Source: Polyangium sp. 15x6 (GTDB lineage: Bacteria; Myxococcota_A; Polyangia; Polyangiales; Polyangiaceae). From it: a DNA stretch of 64,000 nt. The position numbers and the translations under genes are program-made. Position 1 is the stretch's first letter; every line of letters begins with the position of its first letter. Location of the stretch: contig NZ_JASBQE010000025.1 of the NCBI RefSeq assembly GCF_029960785.1, positions 62,001 to 126,000 of the forward strand. Reading direction: 5' to 3'. This document shows, one piece after another, positions 34,449 to 48,313 of this stretch. The notes beneath the pieces are model-generated. The model searched no databases. It was not told where the DNA came from and worked only from the letters and a program-made list of their open reading frames with translations.

Positions 34449-34494
34449 GGGATGGAGGTTCCAGCCTCCATCCCTGGAGGCGCGAACCTCCATC
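34449..34494. terminator. Two adjacent, mutually exclusive hairpins
   Basis: GGGATGGAGG/CCTCCATCCC (34449-34474) is a perfect 10-bp stem, followed by TGGAGG/CCTCCA (34475-34492). The same segments can instead pair A with D (GATGGAGGTT with AACCTCCATC, 34451-34460 and 34485-34494) and B with C. This is the logic of an attenuator, but there is no U-tract, so termination would need Rho. It lies downstream of the peroxidase gene. Confidence 0.5.
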
Positions 34495-34501
34495 GACGGC
34501 G

Positions 34502-34690
34502 TCAGACCTTCTTCAACGCGAGCGCCGGCACCCACCCGTAGCGTCGCTCTTTCTTCTGCGGGTCACCCGAGACCACGTCGCAGTAGCCGAAATACCAGAC
34601 CACGCGACCGATGAACTTGCCCGGGTTCTTCTTGGGGACGCGGTCCGGACTTGTTTCGCCGCCCGCGGTGTGGTTATGGTGGCATGCTCG
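34502..34690 (-). pseudogene. Possible coding remnant on minus strand
   Basis: A minus-strand frame ending at TGA 34502-34504 reads as plausible protein: PKKNPGKFIGRVVWYFGYC, then VVSGDPQKKERRYGWVPALA, then LKKV. It opens after a stop near 34730 and has no ATG or GTG start, so it looks like the 3' remnant of a lost gene. It occupies most of the 300-bp gap between the peroxidase and the Asp-box gene. The low hydrophobic bias and Lys content differ from neighbouring shadows. Confidence 0.3.
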
Positions 34691-34704
34691 AACGAGGCAC
34701 GCGA

Positions 34705-35886
34705 ATGCACCGATCCCTCACGCGCTCGTTTTCCTGGGCCGTTGCGCCGGCGGCCCTCCTCGCGGTCGCCTGCGGCGGCGGGCGTTCTCCGGGGCCTGCG
34801 CCCGTCGAATCCGCGCCCGTGGTCGACGTTCCCATACCCACGACGACCGGAGTGAAGCCGCCCGCGCCCGCGGCGCTCGAAGAGAAGCCCGCGGCGCCCG
34901 AACCTTCGCCCGCGCCTCCGCCGGAGGCCAAAGCGTACCGCGAGATGGCTTTGGTCCTGCTCGACGGCCCGCCCGGCACGTGGACCGGCGAGCACGGCAA
35001 CTACCATTCCCCGGTGCGGGAGGTATGGGGCGCCGGGGACCTCGTCTTCGCCGCCGCCGGCGACGAATTTTTGCAGTCGAACGATCGCGGCCTCACCTGG
35101 CGCATCGTAAAACTCCCGCCAACGACCCAGGCCCTCAGCGTCTGGGGCACCTCGCCCGACGAGGTCTTTGTGGGCTCGAAAAACGTCATCCTCCGCTCGA
35201 CGGATCGCGGCGTCACGTGGAAAACCACCGTGGTTCCGGCGAATGCATATTACAATGGGTTCTGGGCCGACGAGAAGGACGTCTACGCCGTCGGCTCGGA
35301 CGGCGTGATCCTGCACTCCACGAATCGCGGCGAGACGTGGGAGCGGCAAGGGGAAACGCTGGGCCTTCGCTGGCTCTACGGCGTCTGGGGCAAAGGCCGC
35401 GACGTCTGGGCCTTCGGCGAAGCCGCACCGAAAGACGGCTCGTGGCAGAGCACGACCGCGCTCGTGCACACGCAGGACCGCGGAAAGAGCTGGACGCTCA
35501 TGAACATCAACGCCGCGCCGCTGCGTGGCATCTGCGGCACCGGCGACGGCGTGATGCACATCATCGACTCCAGCGGATCGATCCATCAGTCGAAGGATCG
35601 CGGCAAGACCTGGGCGAAGGCGCATTCGTTCGGCTCGATGGAGCTCAGCGCGCTCGCTTGTCGCGGCAAGAGTGAAATCTTCGTGGGTGGCCGCAATCGC
35701 ACCTTCCAGCATTCCGAGGACGGTGGAAAAACGTGGACCGACGAGCTCTCCGCGCAAAACATGTGGACGAAGCTCGCCTACAGCATGGTGGATACGATTT
35801 TCGCCTTACCGAGCGGCGAGGTCTTCGTGGGCGGCGAGGGTGTTTACTCGCCGCGCCCCACGGGCACCTTGTTTCGCCGCCGTTGA
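34705..35886 (+). CDS. Asp-box beta-propeller lipoprotein (YCF48/BNR-like)
   Basis: The 393-residue protein starts at ATG 34705 (GAGG 7 nt upstream) with signal WAVAPAALLAVACG and a long Pro/Ala/Glu linker. Six Asp-box repeats follow at near-regular spacing: SNDRGLTW, STDRGVTW, STNRGETW, TQDRGKSW, SKDRGKTW and SEDGGKTW. They build a beta-propeller of the sialidase/YCF48-like type without sialidase catalytic residues. Likely a surface or periplasmic scaffold or binding protein. Confidence 0.82.
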   Translation: MHRSLTRSFSWAVAPAALLAVACGGGRSPGPAPVESAPVVDVPIPTTTGVKPPAPAALEEKPAAPEPSPAPPPEAKAYREMALVLLDGPPGTWTGEHGNYHSPVREVWGAGDLVFAAAGDEFLQSNDRGLTWRIVKLPPTTQALSVWGTSPDEVFVGSKNVILRSTDRGVTWKTTVVPANAYYNGFWADEKDVYAVGSDGVILHSTNRGETWERQGETLGLRWLYGVWGKGRDVWAFGEAAPKDGSWQSTTALVHTQDRGKSWTLMNINAAPLRGICGTGDGVMHIIDSSGSIHQSKDRGKTWAKAHSFGSMELSALACRGKSEIFVGGRNRTFQHSEDGGKTWTDELSAQNMWTKLAYSMVDTIFALPSGEVFVGGEGVYSPRPTGTLFRRR

Positions 35887-35904
35887 TACCGTTACCATGT
35901 GGGC

Positions 35905-39554
<3,650 letters not shown>

Positions 39555-39660
39555 GCTCACGCCAGACAGAAAAAACATTTCCCCCTGTGGACGTCCGCCT
39601 GTCCGGGCACGACGTATAGCTTGCCTGCCCGGGGCGTCCCGGGCGCAGGGGGAATCTACG

Positions 39661-40065
39661 ATGAACGCTATCAAGTCGTTGCTCTTGGCCGTGATGTCGA
39701 TGGGTCTCGTCGGGACCGCCAGTGTGGCCCGCGCCGAGCAGCCGGTGGAGGAAGGGATCGTCGCCGAGGCCGAGGGCGCGCTCGTGGACAATGAAGCCAC
39801 CGAGGAGCGCAACATCACGGAGTCCGACCAAGCGCTGTCGAGCCAGGACTGGAACCCCTACGATTACGAAGGGTTCCGTCGTCATGGCGGGCGGCGCGAG
39901 TGTCGGGAGTTCTGCCAGGACGAGTACTTCCGATGCGAGCGGTTCGACGATCGGTTCAGGCGCCACGGTTATGATCGCGACCGCTTCCGCCGCCTCGGCC
40001 GCTGCCAGCGCGAATTCAACTTCTGCGTGAGGCACGTCTGCGGCCGTCGCGGCGGCCGCTTCTGA
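39661..40065 (+). CDS. Small secreted Cys/Arg-rich protein
   Basis: The 134-residue protein has a Sec signal (MNAIKSLLLAVMSMGLVGTA...ARA, about 25 residues), an acidic propeptide-like segment (EEGIVAEAEGALVDNEATEE) and then a basic domain with six Cys in CREFCQDEYFRC, GRCQREFNFC and VRHVC. The Cys spacing suggests a small disulfide-bonded domain. Basic, cysteine-rich, secreted after an acidic segment: this resembles pro-peptide toxins or antimicrobial proteins, but no family match is known to me. Confidence 0.65.
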   Translation: MNAIKSLLLAVMSMGLVGTASVARAEQPVEEGIVAEAEGALVDNEATEERNITESDQALSSQDWNPYDYEGFRRHGGRRECREFCQDEYFRCERFDDRFRRHGYDRDRFRRLGRCQREFNFCVRHVCGRRGGRF

Positions 40066-40187
40066 TACGCACCGACACGCGCTGTTCGTGCTTGGCAGTC
40101 GTGAGATCACCCGGCCCTCGCTCCCCACGTCCGGGAAGCGGGGGCCGGGCCCTGTCCGGTCCGCAGGTCTCGCCGGAGGAGATCGAT

Positions 40188-41111
40188 ATGAAGGGTTCGA
40201 ACGCGATCAAGGGGTCGGTCGTCGTCATCACCGGCGGGTCGAGCGGGATCGGGCTCGCGACGGCCGAGGCTTTCGCCCGGCGAGGAGCACGGCTCGTGCT
40301 CGCGGCGCGGCAGGAGGACGCCCTCGCGGAGGCAGCACGCGCCTGCGAGGCGCTCGGGGCCGAGGCGCTCGCCGTGCCGACCGACGTGACCGACGAGGCC
40401 GCGGTGGAGGCGCTCGCGCAAGCGGCGGTCGCCCGTTTCGGACGCATCGACGTGTGGATCAACAATGCGGCGCTCCTGCTCTTCGGAACGCTGCTCGAAA
40501 CGCCGACCGCCGCCTGGAAGCGGGTCGTCGAGACGAACCTTTACGGCTACCTCCACGGGGCGCGGGCCGCGCTCCCGGTGTTCCTCGCGCAGGGTCGGGG
40601 CATTCTCATCAACAACGTCTCGGGCTGGGGTCTCGTGGGCGCGCCGCTCGCGAGCTCGTACGTATCGAGCAAGTTCGCGCTCCTCGGCCTCTCGGAGTGC
40701 CTGCGCCTCGAGCTCGCGCGTTTCCCCGACATCCACGTATGCTCGGTGCTCCCGCCCTCGGTGGACACGCCCATTTACGAGCGCGCCGGCAACCTCACGG
40801 GCCACGAGATCGGCCCGATCCCGCCAGTCTCCTCGGCCAACGACGTGGCCGAGGTCCTCGTCGATCTCGCCAAACGGCCGCGCCCACGGCGCGCCATCGG
40901 CGTCGCAGGCGCCTTTCTTTATATTTTGAGCCGGCTCTCCCCGGCGCTCTCGGCGAGCCTCATGGGCTCTCTCACACACCGCTTTTCGATCCGCGCGCAG
41001 CCCGCGACGCCGACGCTCGGCAATCTCTTCGAGCCGAAGGAGCCACACGCGAAGAGCGGCGGATTCGGCCGGCTCGGCGTGCGCCGCGGGGGGAGGGGGA
41101 CGCTCTACTGA
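40188..41111 (+). CDS. SDR-family oxidoreductase with C-terminal extension
   Basis: The 307-residue protein starts at ATG with GGAGGAG upstream. Classical SDR elements are present: ITGGSSGIGLATAEAFARRG, WINNAALLLFG (NNAG variant), the catalytic Ser in NNVSGWGL, YVSSK as YxxxK, and VLPPSVDTP. A C-terminal extension of about 70 residues contains a hydrophobic segment and a basic tail, as in SDR family members attached to membranes (DhrB-like). Substrate unknown. Confidence 0.9.
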   Translation: MKGSNAIKGSVVVITGGSSGIGLATAEAFARRGARLVLAARQEDALAEAARACEALGAEALAVPTDVTDEAAVEALAQAAVARFGRIDVWINNAALLLFGTLLETPTAAWKRVVETNLYGYLHGARAALPVFLAQGRGILINNVSGWGLVGAPLASSYVSSKFALLGLSECLRLELARFPDIHVCSVLPPSVDTPIYERAGNLTGHEIGPIPPVSSANDVAEVLVDLAKRPRPRRAIGVAGAFLYILSRLSPALSASLMGSLTHRFSIRAQPATPTLGNLFEPKEPHAKSGGFGRLGVRRGGRGTLY

Positions 41112-41125
41112 ACGGAGAGGTATGC

Positions 41126-41142
41126 GCGGGGCTTTGCCCCGC
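41126..41142 (+). terminator. GC hairpin after SDR gene
   Basis: GCGGGGC-TTT-GCCCCGC is a perfect 7-bp stem with a 3-nt loop, 14 bp after the SDR stop. There is no U-tract. The same GCCCCGCACCCCAG sequence precedes the repeat copy at 54.7 kb, so it may be the outer edge of the dispersed element. Confidence 0.5.
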
Positions 41143-41185
41143 ACCCCAGCAGATGAATGAGCATTGGTTTCAGATGGTACCGTAG

Positions 41186-41774
41186 CGCCGGGGTTTCACC
41201 CCGGGCCCGACCAGGGGCTGTCCGCCCCTGGACCCGGACCAGCGCAAGCGCTGGACCTTTTGTGGAAGAACTGCGCGATGCGCAGTTCTTCCAACGGGCC
41301 GGTGGGACTTCTCGGTTGAGAGGTCAGCGCTGCGGTTTCGACATGAGACCAACCGGTCACCCGGTTTCCCTGGTCTCCCCGCGCACCTGTCCTGCGTGTC
41401 ACCCGCTCCCGCGGACCGGGATCGCCATGTTCCACACGTGTCACCTCGCCGAGCCCCACCCGCGCGGCACCTTCGACGCGTGTCACCCACCCTTTTCGAG
41501 CGCAAGGACGGCCTGCCACGTGTGTCCATGCGGCGACGAGCACGGATCCGCCTGCTGCCACACGTGTCATCTGCCCAACCCGAACGGCTCTTGCGACCGA
41601 CACACGTGTCAGACACCGCGCCGGCACAGGACCACCACCTGACACGTGTAAAACCCGGCCCCTTCGATGAACTGCGCATCGCGCAGTTCATCGACCCCGA
41701 GTCCAGCGCTTGCGCTGGTCCGGGTCCAGGGGTGGACAACCCCTGGTCGGGGTCCGGGGTGAAACCCCGGCGAC
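41186..41774. repeat. Dispersed multi-hairpin element, copy 1, enlarged by an internal array
   Basis: This fills the 675-bp gap between convergent genes. The left arm (41186-41292) carries four hairpins: GCCGGGG/CCCCGG, GGGGC/GCCCC, CCAGCG-CAAG-CGCTGG (41239-41254) and a 13-bp stem GGAAGAACTGCGC with loop GAT (41264-41292). The right arm (41665-41774) is an inverted counterpart: CGATGAACTGCGC stem (41665-41693), CCAGCG-CTTG-CGCTGG, CCAGGGG/CCCCTGG and GGGGT-GAA-ACCCC. Between them is a periodic array described separately. ORFs through it are artefacts. Confidence 0.85.
41350..41650. repeat. Array of ACACGTGT palindromes at exact 42-bp intervals
   Basis: Eight copies of a core CCACACGTGTCACC occur with the central TGT (or its degenerate equivalent) at 41355, 41397, 41439, 41481, 41523, 41565, 41607 and 41647. 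Steps are 42 bp six times and then 40. Four copies contain the perfect palindrome ACACGTGT; the others differ by 1-4 bases. About 28-30 bp between cores is not conserved. The period equals four B-DNA turns. It lies between the two arms of the dispersed element, where other copies have a simple linker of about 100-125 bp. Confidence 0.85.
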
Positions 41775-41786
41775 ACGCACGGGAGG

Positions 41787-42347
41787 TCACGACGCGTCCG
41801 AATCGCCACGATCTTCCGAAATGCGTCCGACGCCTGCGCCGTAATGGTACGCGAGTTCCCCGCCGAGCCAGGCGCCGAATCCGAGAATCAGGAAACCGAG
41901 CGATGACGCCACGAGCCCCGCGCCGCGGAGCTCCATGGCCCGCAGGATCACCGATCCCACCACGAGCTTCGTGCTCGCCACGTTCGACACTGCGTGCACG
42001 AACGCCACGCGTCGCGCTTTTCCTTCGAGATAGCTCCACTCCACGATCCCCGTGAGCGCTGCGGGGACGGTGGCCACGAGCCCGAACAGGAATGCGAGAT
42101 CTGCTCCGCGCGCTGCCCATGTGCTCCCGAGTAGCGTCGCGACATCGAGGACGAGGCCCGTCGTGAAGGCCCCGATGGGCACGGGGATCAGCGCTGGATG
42201 CAGCGGATGCCCGAGCCAGGAGCCATCGAGTGCCCTTCGGATGCGGGGATGCCGCGCGAAGAAACCACGCACGGGGGCGTGAAATACGTCGACGATCTCG
42301 TCGAGCGGTAGCCGCTCGACGACACGCAGGGGCCACGGAACTCTCAT
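41787..42347 (-). CDS. DUF2231-type membrane protein
   Basis: The 186-residue protein starts at ATG 42347 with GAGGAGG upstream. After a basic N-terminal region of about 45 residues it has LDGSWLGHPLHPALIPVPIG, the DUF2231 hallmark, where the conserved His residues may bind metal or haem. Four hydrophobic segments follow. It belongs to a widespread bacterial membrane family of unknown function often linked to redox proteins. It is divergent from the Kef-type antiporter. Confidence 0.85.
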   Translation of the reverse strand: MRVPWPLRVVERLPLDEIVDVFHAPVRGFFARHPRIRRALDGSWLGHPLHPALIPVPIGAFTTGLVLDVATLLGSTWAARGADLAFLFGLVATVPAALTGIVEWSYLEGKARRVAFVHAVSNVASTKLVVGSVILRAMELRGAGLVASSLGFLILGFGAWLGGELAYHYGAGVGRISEDRGDSDAS

Positions 42348-42563
42348 GCTGCCTCCTCGCAATGCCGGTCAAGCAACGCTCGGGCCGCCCGCCGGCGGCT
42401 CGTCCCCTCTGGAATCGCGGGCGCCGCGGGAGACACACGAAAAGCGGCTTCTCGACGGCGCCACGCGCGAAGCGGCTTGCTTCGGACCGCGGATGGGGTG
42501 ACGATCGAGCGCGCCGTTCGTTTGTCTTCAAACCAACCCCGTTCGACGTTACCTTTCACTCCG

Positions 42564-44609
<2,046 letters not shown>

Positions 44610-44758
44610 CGCGGATTCGCGAATCTGCTCCTCGCCGCGCGCCTCGGGAGCGAGGCGCGACATTCTCTCCGGCCAGGCTCCCGCCCGCGCGCTCGTGGTC
44701 CCAGGATCAGGCAGGACAGCGGGCGCTCCGCGGGGAGCCGGGAAGGGGGAATGTCATC

Positions 44759-45295
44759 ATGAAGAAGGTTTTCATGGCGGTCATGCTCGCCACGATGGGG
44801 ATGTCGTCCGTGGCCCTTGCGGAGACGCCGGAAGAGGAAGCGGCGTCCGAGCTCGCGGTCACGCACAACGATACGCTCTTCGTGCAGGCGGCGGCGAACA
44901 GCAATCTCTGGTCGGTGAAGGCCGCGCGGCTCGCCGTGCGTTTGGCGAAGAACTCCAAGGTCGAGGCGCTCGCGCTGCAGGAGCTCGCCGAGCACGTGAA
45001 CGTGACCGAGGGAATCGAGGCGCTCGCGGGCAAGTTCGGCGTCGCGATGCCGACAGCGCTCGATCCTCTGGTCGAGAGCCTCTTCCAGCGCCTCTCGAAC
45101 CTCCAGGGAAATCGCTTCGACCGGGCGTACCTGCACACGGTCATCGAGTCGCACATGTACGACGTGGCCATCCTGTCGCTTGCGCTGTCCTCCCGGGACG
45201 CGGACGTAAAGGCGTTCGCCGAGAAGAACCTCCCCATTCTGCGGGGGCACCTGGAGGCGGCGCAGGAGATCCTCCGGACGTTGCCCCAGGAATGA
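44759..45295 (+). CDS. DUF4142 secreted protein
   Basis: The 178-residue protein starts at ATG with GGAAGGGGGA upstream and has signal MKKVFMAVMLATMGMSSVALA. The helical domain (AAANSNLWSVKAARLAVRLA, ALALQELAEHVNV, then YLHTVIESHMYDVAILSLAL) matches DUF4142, a ferritin-like helical bundle found in secreted proteins of soil bacteria. The usual metal ligands are not obvious. Role unknown; probably periplasmic stress-related. Confidence 0.8.
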   Translation: MKKVFMAVMLATMGMSSVALAETPEEEAASELAVTHNDTLFVQAAANSNLWSVKAARLAVRLAKNSKVEALALQELAEHVNVTEGIEALAGKFGVAMPTALDPLVESLFQRLSNLQGNRFDRAYLHTVIESHMYDVAILSLALSSRDADVKAFAEKNLPILRGHLEAAQEILRTLPQE

Positions 45296-45374
45296 CCCTC
45301 GACGGCGAACCACGACAAACGTGACGGCGCGCCTCCGATGCGGCTACCCTCGTCGGCCGATGGAGACGAGGCGC

Positions 45375-46994
45375 ATGCATCGGCAGGGGACATGGATCAC
45401 GGCTCGTCGCGGCGTGCGCTCGGCGCTCTTCGCCGCGGCGCTCGTTACGGGCTGCGCGGGACCGGCGAACGAAAAACCTCCGGCCACGGCGAGCGCTTCG
45501 TCGCCCCGCGCCGGCGCCTCTGCACCCGGATCCGCCGTGCAGATTCTCCTGCGCGAGGAGGTCGTGCCGGGGAAGCTCTCGGTCACGGTGTATTCGCATT
45601 CGCTCTCGACGCCCGAGGGACCGCTGCACTTCTGGACCTACGTGAGCGAGGGCCTCTGGTCGCTCGGGCAACGCGAGATCCGGTTCTCCGTCAAGCGTGA
45701 GCCCGACGATGCGGAGGGCGTATTCGATCGTCAGCTCTTCGAGCTCTACGGGCTCGTCTACGAGCTCGCGGAGCAGGGGAAGATCGTCGACGTCCACGGC
45801 CGGTCGCAGCTCGGCGGCCCGCCGCTGCTCGGGCGCGACGATTTTCATTGCATCATCTATGGCCCGCCGGTGCCGGTGGAGGGCATCGCGGCGAACGCGC
45901 CGTTCCTCTCGGCCGTGATGGTCACGTGCGAGGAGGAGGACGTGGGGGGGCAGGCCGGCTATGCGCGGATCCTGGCCCGGCTCGGCGCGCAGGCGAGCCA
46001 TTATCCGACCCCGTTCTGGACCGACCGCAAGCGCCCTTCCGTGGCCCGGCCCGGGGAAACCGATCAGACCTTGATCACGAAGGGCTCGCGAAGGCACGTT
46101 CGCGGCGCGTCGGTGCGCCTGGAGCGAAAAGGCGGCCTCGCGAACGCCTCCCCGACGCAGAGTTTTTTCGTTCCGGGGGATCGTATCGTCCTGCGGGTGC
46201 TCCCCCGCGGGCTCGACAATCTGAAGTCGGCCGCGGCGTCGGAGGGGAACGAGGACGGCCTCATCCTGATGCTCGAAATGGATCCGAGCTCGGGCACGGG
46301 CCTCTACTGGTATCCGGGGCAAACCGTGGCCTCCGCCATCACGAGCCCGGCGGCCGCGGGCGATCGGATCACGGGCAACTTCCTGATCCTCGCCGGCAAA
46401 AAGGACGTGTCCAAGGCCGGGGTGGCCGAGGACGGGTTCGTCATGATGTTCCCCCTGGCCACGTGGAAACGGATTCGCGAGGCGCTCGTCTCGGGCAAGG
46501 AGATCACGATTCCCGGCCAGGGGGAGATGCCGGCGTTCGTCGTGGAGCACGTCCAGACGACCTACGTGAATCCCATCGACGGCAAACGATACGAATCGGA
46601 AACGGGCTGGGACACGGCAAAGCCCGAGGGCGGCGCGGCGGCGCAGAAGCGGAACGACCAGGTCGAGGCCGCGCTCGTTCTCCTGACGAACGAGCAGGAC
46701 ATCGCGAAGCGGACCACGGTCGACGACTTGAGCGAGGTCGTGAAGCAGATCATCGCCATCGTCGAGGCACAGGTCGGCACGTCGAAGGGGCCGGGCACCG
46801 ACCTGCTCGTCGAATGCGAGCTCCTCCCCGGCAAGAAGAAAAAACTCGAGATGGCCCAGCGGCCGACCGTGGATCAGCCGTTCGCGCAGGCCATCTACGA
46901 AAAAATCGAGAAGATCGTGGCCCCGGAGGTGAAGGGCCCCGTGAAGTTCCAGGTGGTCTTCAAGATCCGGGGCGGCAGCCCTCCGGGGCCGTGA
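45375..46994 (+). CDS. Large lipoprotein of unknown function
   Basis: The 539-residue protein starts at ATG 45375 (GAGACGAGG upstream) with an Arg-rich N-terminus and signal SALFAAALVTGC. The mature protein begins with a Thr/Ala/Ser/Pro linker. Residues about 60-230 include VQILLREEVVPGKLSVTVYS, LFELYGLVYELAEQG and a FHCIIYGPPVPVEGI segment; residues 260-400 look beta-rich. The C-terminal part has TTYVNPIDGKRYESETGWD and a Lys-rich tail. I recognise no family; two or three domains are likely. Probably an envelope protein. Confidence 0.6.
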   Translation: MHRQGTWITARRGVRSALFAAALVTGCAGPANEKPPATASASSPRAGASAPGSAVQILLREEVVPGKLSVTVYSHSLSTPEGPLHFWTYVSEGLWSLGQREIRFSVKREPDDAEGVFDRQLFELYGLVYELAEQGKIVDVHGRSQLGGPPLLGRDDFHCIIYGPPVPVEGIAANAPFLSAVMVTCEEEDVGGQAGYARILARLGAQASHYPTPFWTDRKRPSVARPGETDQTLITKGSRRHVRGASVRLERKGGLANASPTQSFFVPGDRIVLRVLPRGLDNLKSAAASEGNEDGLILMLEMDPSSGTGLYWYPGQTVASAITSPAAAGDRITGNFLILAGKKDVSKAGVAEDGFVMMFPLATWKRIREALVSGKEITIPGQGEMPAFVVEHVQTTYVNPIDGKRYESETGWDTAKPEGGAAAQKRNDQVEAALVLLTNEQDIAKRTTVDDLSEVVKQIIAIVEAQVGTSKGPGTDLLVECELLPGKKKKLEMAQRPTVDQPFAQAIYEKIEKIVAPEVKGPVKFQVVFKIRGGSPPGP

Positions 46995-47000
46995 AGGGCG

Positions 47001-47771
47001 TCAGCGGCGTTTTTCCTCGTATACCGAGAACACCGCGCCCTGCGGATCCGAGAGCACGGCGAACCTGCCCCCGCCGCCGATTTCCTTCGGCCCCAGGTAC
47101 ACCTTGGCGCCGAGCCCGCGCGCCTTCGCCACCGTGTCGTCGGCGTTCTCGACCGTGAAATACGCGCTCCAGTTCGGCGGCACCTGGCCCCAGCTCGGGT
47201 CGATCTTCAAGAGCCCGCCCACGTGCTCGCCATTCACGATCCACTCCTGGTAGGTCGCGTCACCGCCGGTCGACCAGCCGAAGAGCGCCGTGTAAAACGC
47301 TTTTGCTTTCTCCGGATCGGTGGTCTGGAGCTCGAACCAAGAGGGCGCGCCCGGCTCGCCCCACAAAGTCGCGCCGATGTGTTTTTGCGGCTGCCAGAGG
47401 AAAAACACGGCGCCCGTGGGATCCGCGAGGATCGCCATGCGCCCCGCATCCATCACGTCGAACGCGGGCGCGAGGATGTTGCCTCCCAGCGTGGCGGCCT
47501 TGGCCGACACGGCGTTGATGTCGTCCACGGAGACGTAGACGTTCCAATGCGGCGGGATCCCACGCGATTGCTCCTCGGGCGGTTGTCCGCCGAGCCCCGC
47601 CACATCGTGCTCGCGTTTCCGGAACATCGTGTACGACCCGCCGGGGAACGGCATCTCCTCCGCCGTCCAGCCAAACAGCGTCGTGTAAAACGTCTTGGCG
47701 GCCGCGGGATCCGTGGTCATCAGGTCCGTCCAGCAAAACTGGCCGGGTGCATACGAGCTCTTCACCGTCAT
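47001..47771 (-). CDS. Tandem VOC (glyoxalase/bleomycin-resistance) protein
   Basis: The 256-residue protein starts at ATG 47771 with GGGAGGAG upstream. It contains two VOC modules: residues about 10-130 (FCWTDLMTTDPAAAKTFYTTLFGW) and about 138-253 (SWFELQTTDPEKAKAFYTALFGW). Each repeats the beta-alpha-beta-beta-beta pattern, and each ends in a DPTGAVF or DPQGAVF strand. Such proteins bind metal and act as glyoxalases, dioxygenases or resistance proteins; they are common in Streptomyces and myxobacteria. The promoter faces the dispersed element copy 2. Confidence 0.9.
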   Translation of the reverse strand: MTVKSSYAPGQFCWTDLMTTDPAAAKTFYTTLFGWTAEEMPFPGGSYTMFRKREHDVAGLGGQPPEEQSRGIPPHWNVYVSVDDINAVSAKAATLGGNILAPAFDVMDAGRMAILADPTGAVFFLWQPQKHIGATLWGEPGAPSWFELQTTDPEKAKAFYTALFGWSTGGDATYQEWIVNGEHVGGLLKIDPSWGQVPPNWSAYFTVENADDTVAKARGLGAKVYLGPKEIGGGGRFAVLSDPQGAVFSVYEEKRR

Positions 47772-47884
47772 GGACTCCTCCCTTCGTGGCGGGGCCCATT
47801 GTACACAGCGCGGCCTTCGTGTCACCTGAAGAGTTTGGCGCAGCGAATGTGCAAATGACACATCGATGGGTCTCGGCTGGAACC

Positions 47885-48190
47885 GTGGAGCCGGGGCGCT
47901 GCCCCGGACCCCGCGGGGGCTGTTCGCCCCTCGACCCGAACCAGCGCAAGCGCTGGACCTTTTGTGGGAGAACTGCGCTCCGCGCAGTTCTCCCAGCAGG
48001 CCGGTGGGACCGCCTCGCCAGCCGAGACGTCAGCGCTGCTGTCTTGGTTGGCGAGATCGTCGCCGGTCTTGCCTCGGCCTGTGCGATGAACTGCGCGGAG
48101 CGCAGTTCATCGTCCTGGGTCCAGCCCCTGGCTGGTCCGGGTGCAGGGGCGGACAGCCCCTGCTGGGGCCTGGGGCAAAGCCCCAGCGAA
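47885..48190. repeat. Dispersed multi-hairpin element, copy 2
   Basis: This occupies most of the 542-bp gap between the divergent VOC and Rieske genes. Left arm: GCCGGGGC/GCCCCGG, GGGGC/GCCCC, CCAGCG-CAAG-CGCTGG, and the 13-bp stem GGGAGAACTGCGC with loop TCC (47966-47994). Linker of about 90 bp with GGCCGGTGGGAC and GTCAGCGCTGC. Right arm: CGATGAACTGCGC stem with loop GGA (48084-48112), CCCCTGG-type stems and a final GGGGCAAAGCCCC. The left end shares the ATGGGTCTC-type start with copies 1 and 4. Confidence 0.85.
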
Positions 48191-48313
48191 ACGGCCTCGA
48201 GATGAGTGCCAGAAGAGCGCTCCTTGACATGCGGCTCGGCTGTCCCGTCTACTCGAAGCGCGGCATTCCCGCATTGAATCGGCATTGCGGACGAAGGACG
48301 GAGACGACGTACG

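Noticed and set aside
41157-41642. Multi-haem or zinc-binding HTCH-repeat protein on the plus strand
   Set aside because: The frame runs through hairpins of the dispersed element, has no RBS, the last repeat step is 40 bp and breaks frame, and no true CxxCH series is kept.
41350-41650. CRISPR array
   Set aside because: The regular 42-bp spacing is suggestive, but the conserved core is only about 12 bp and degenerate, and no Cas gene is in the window.
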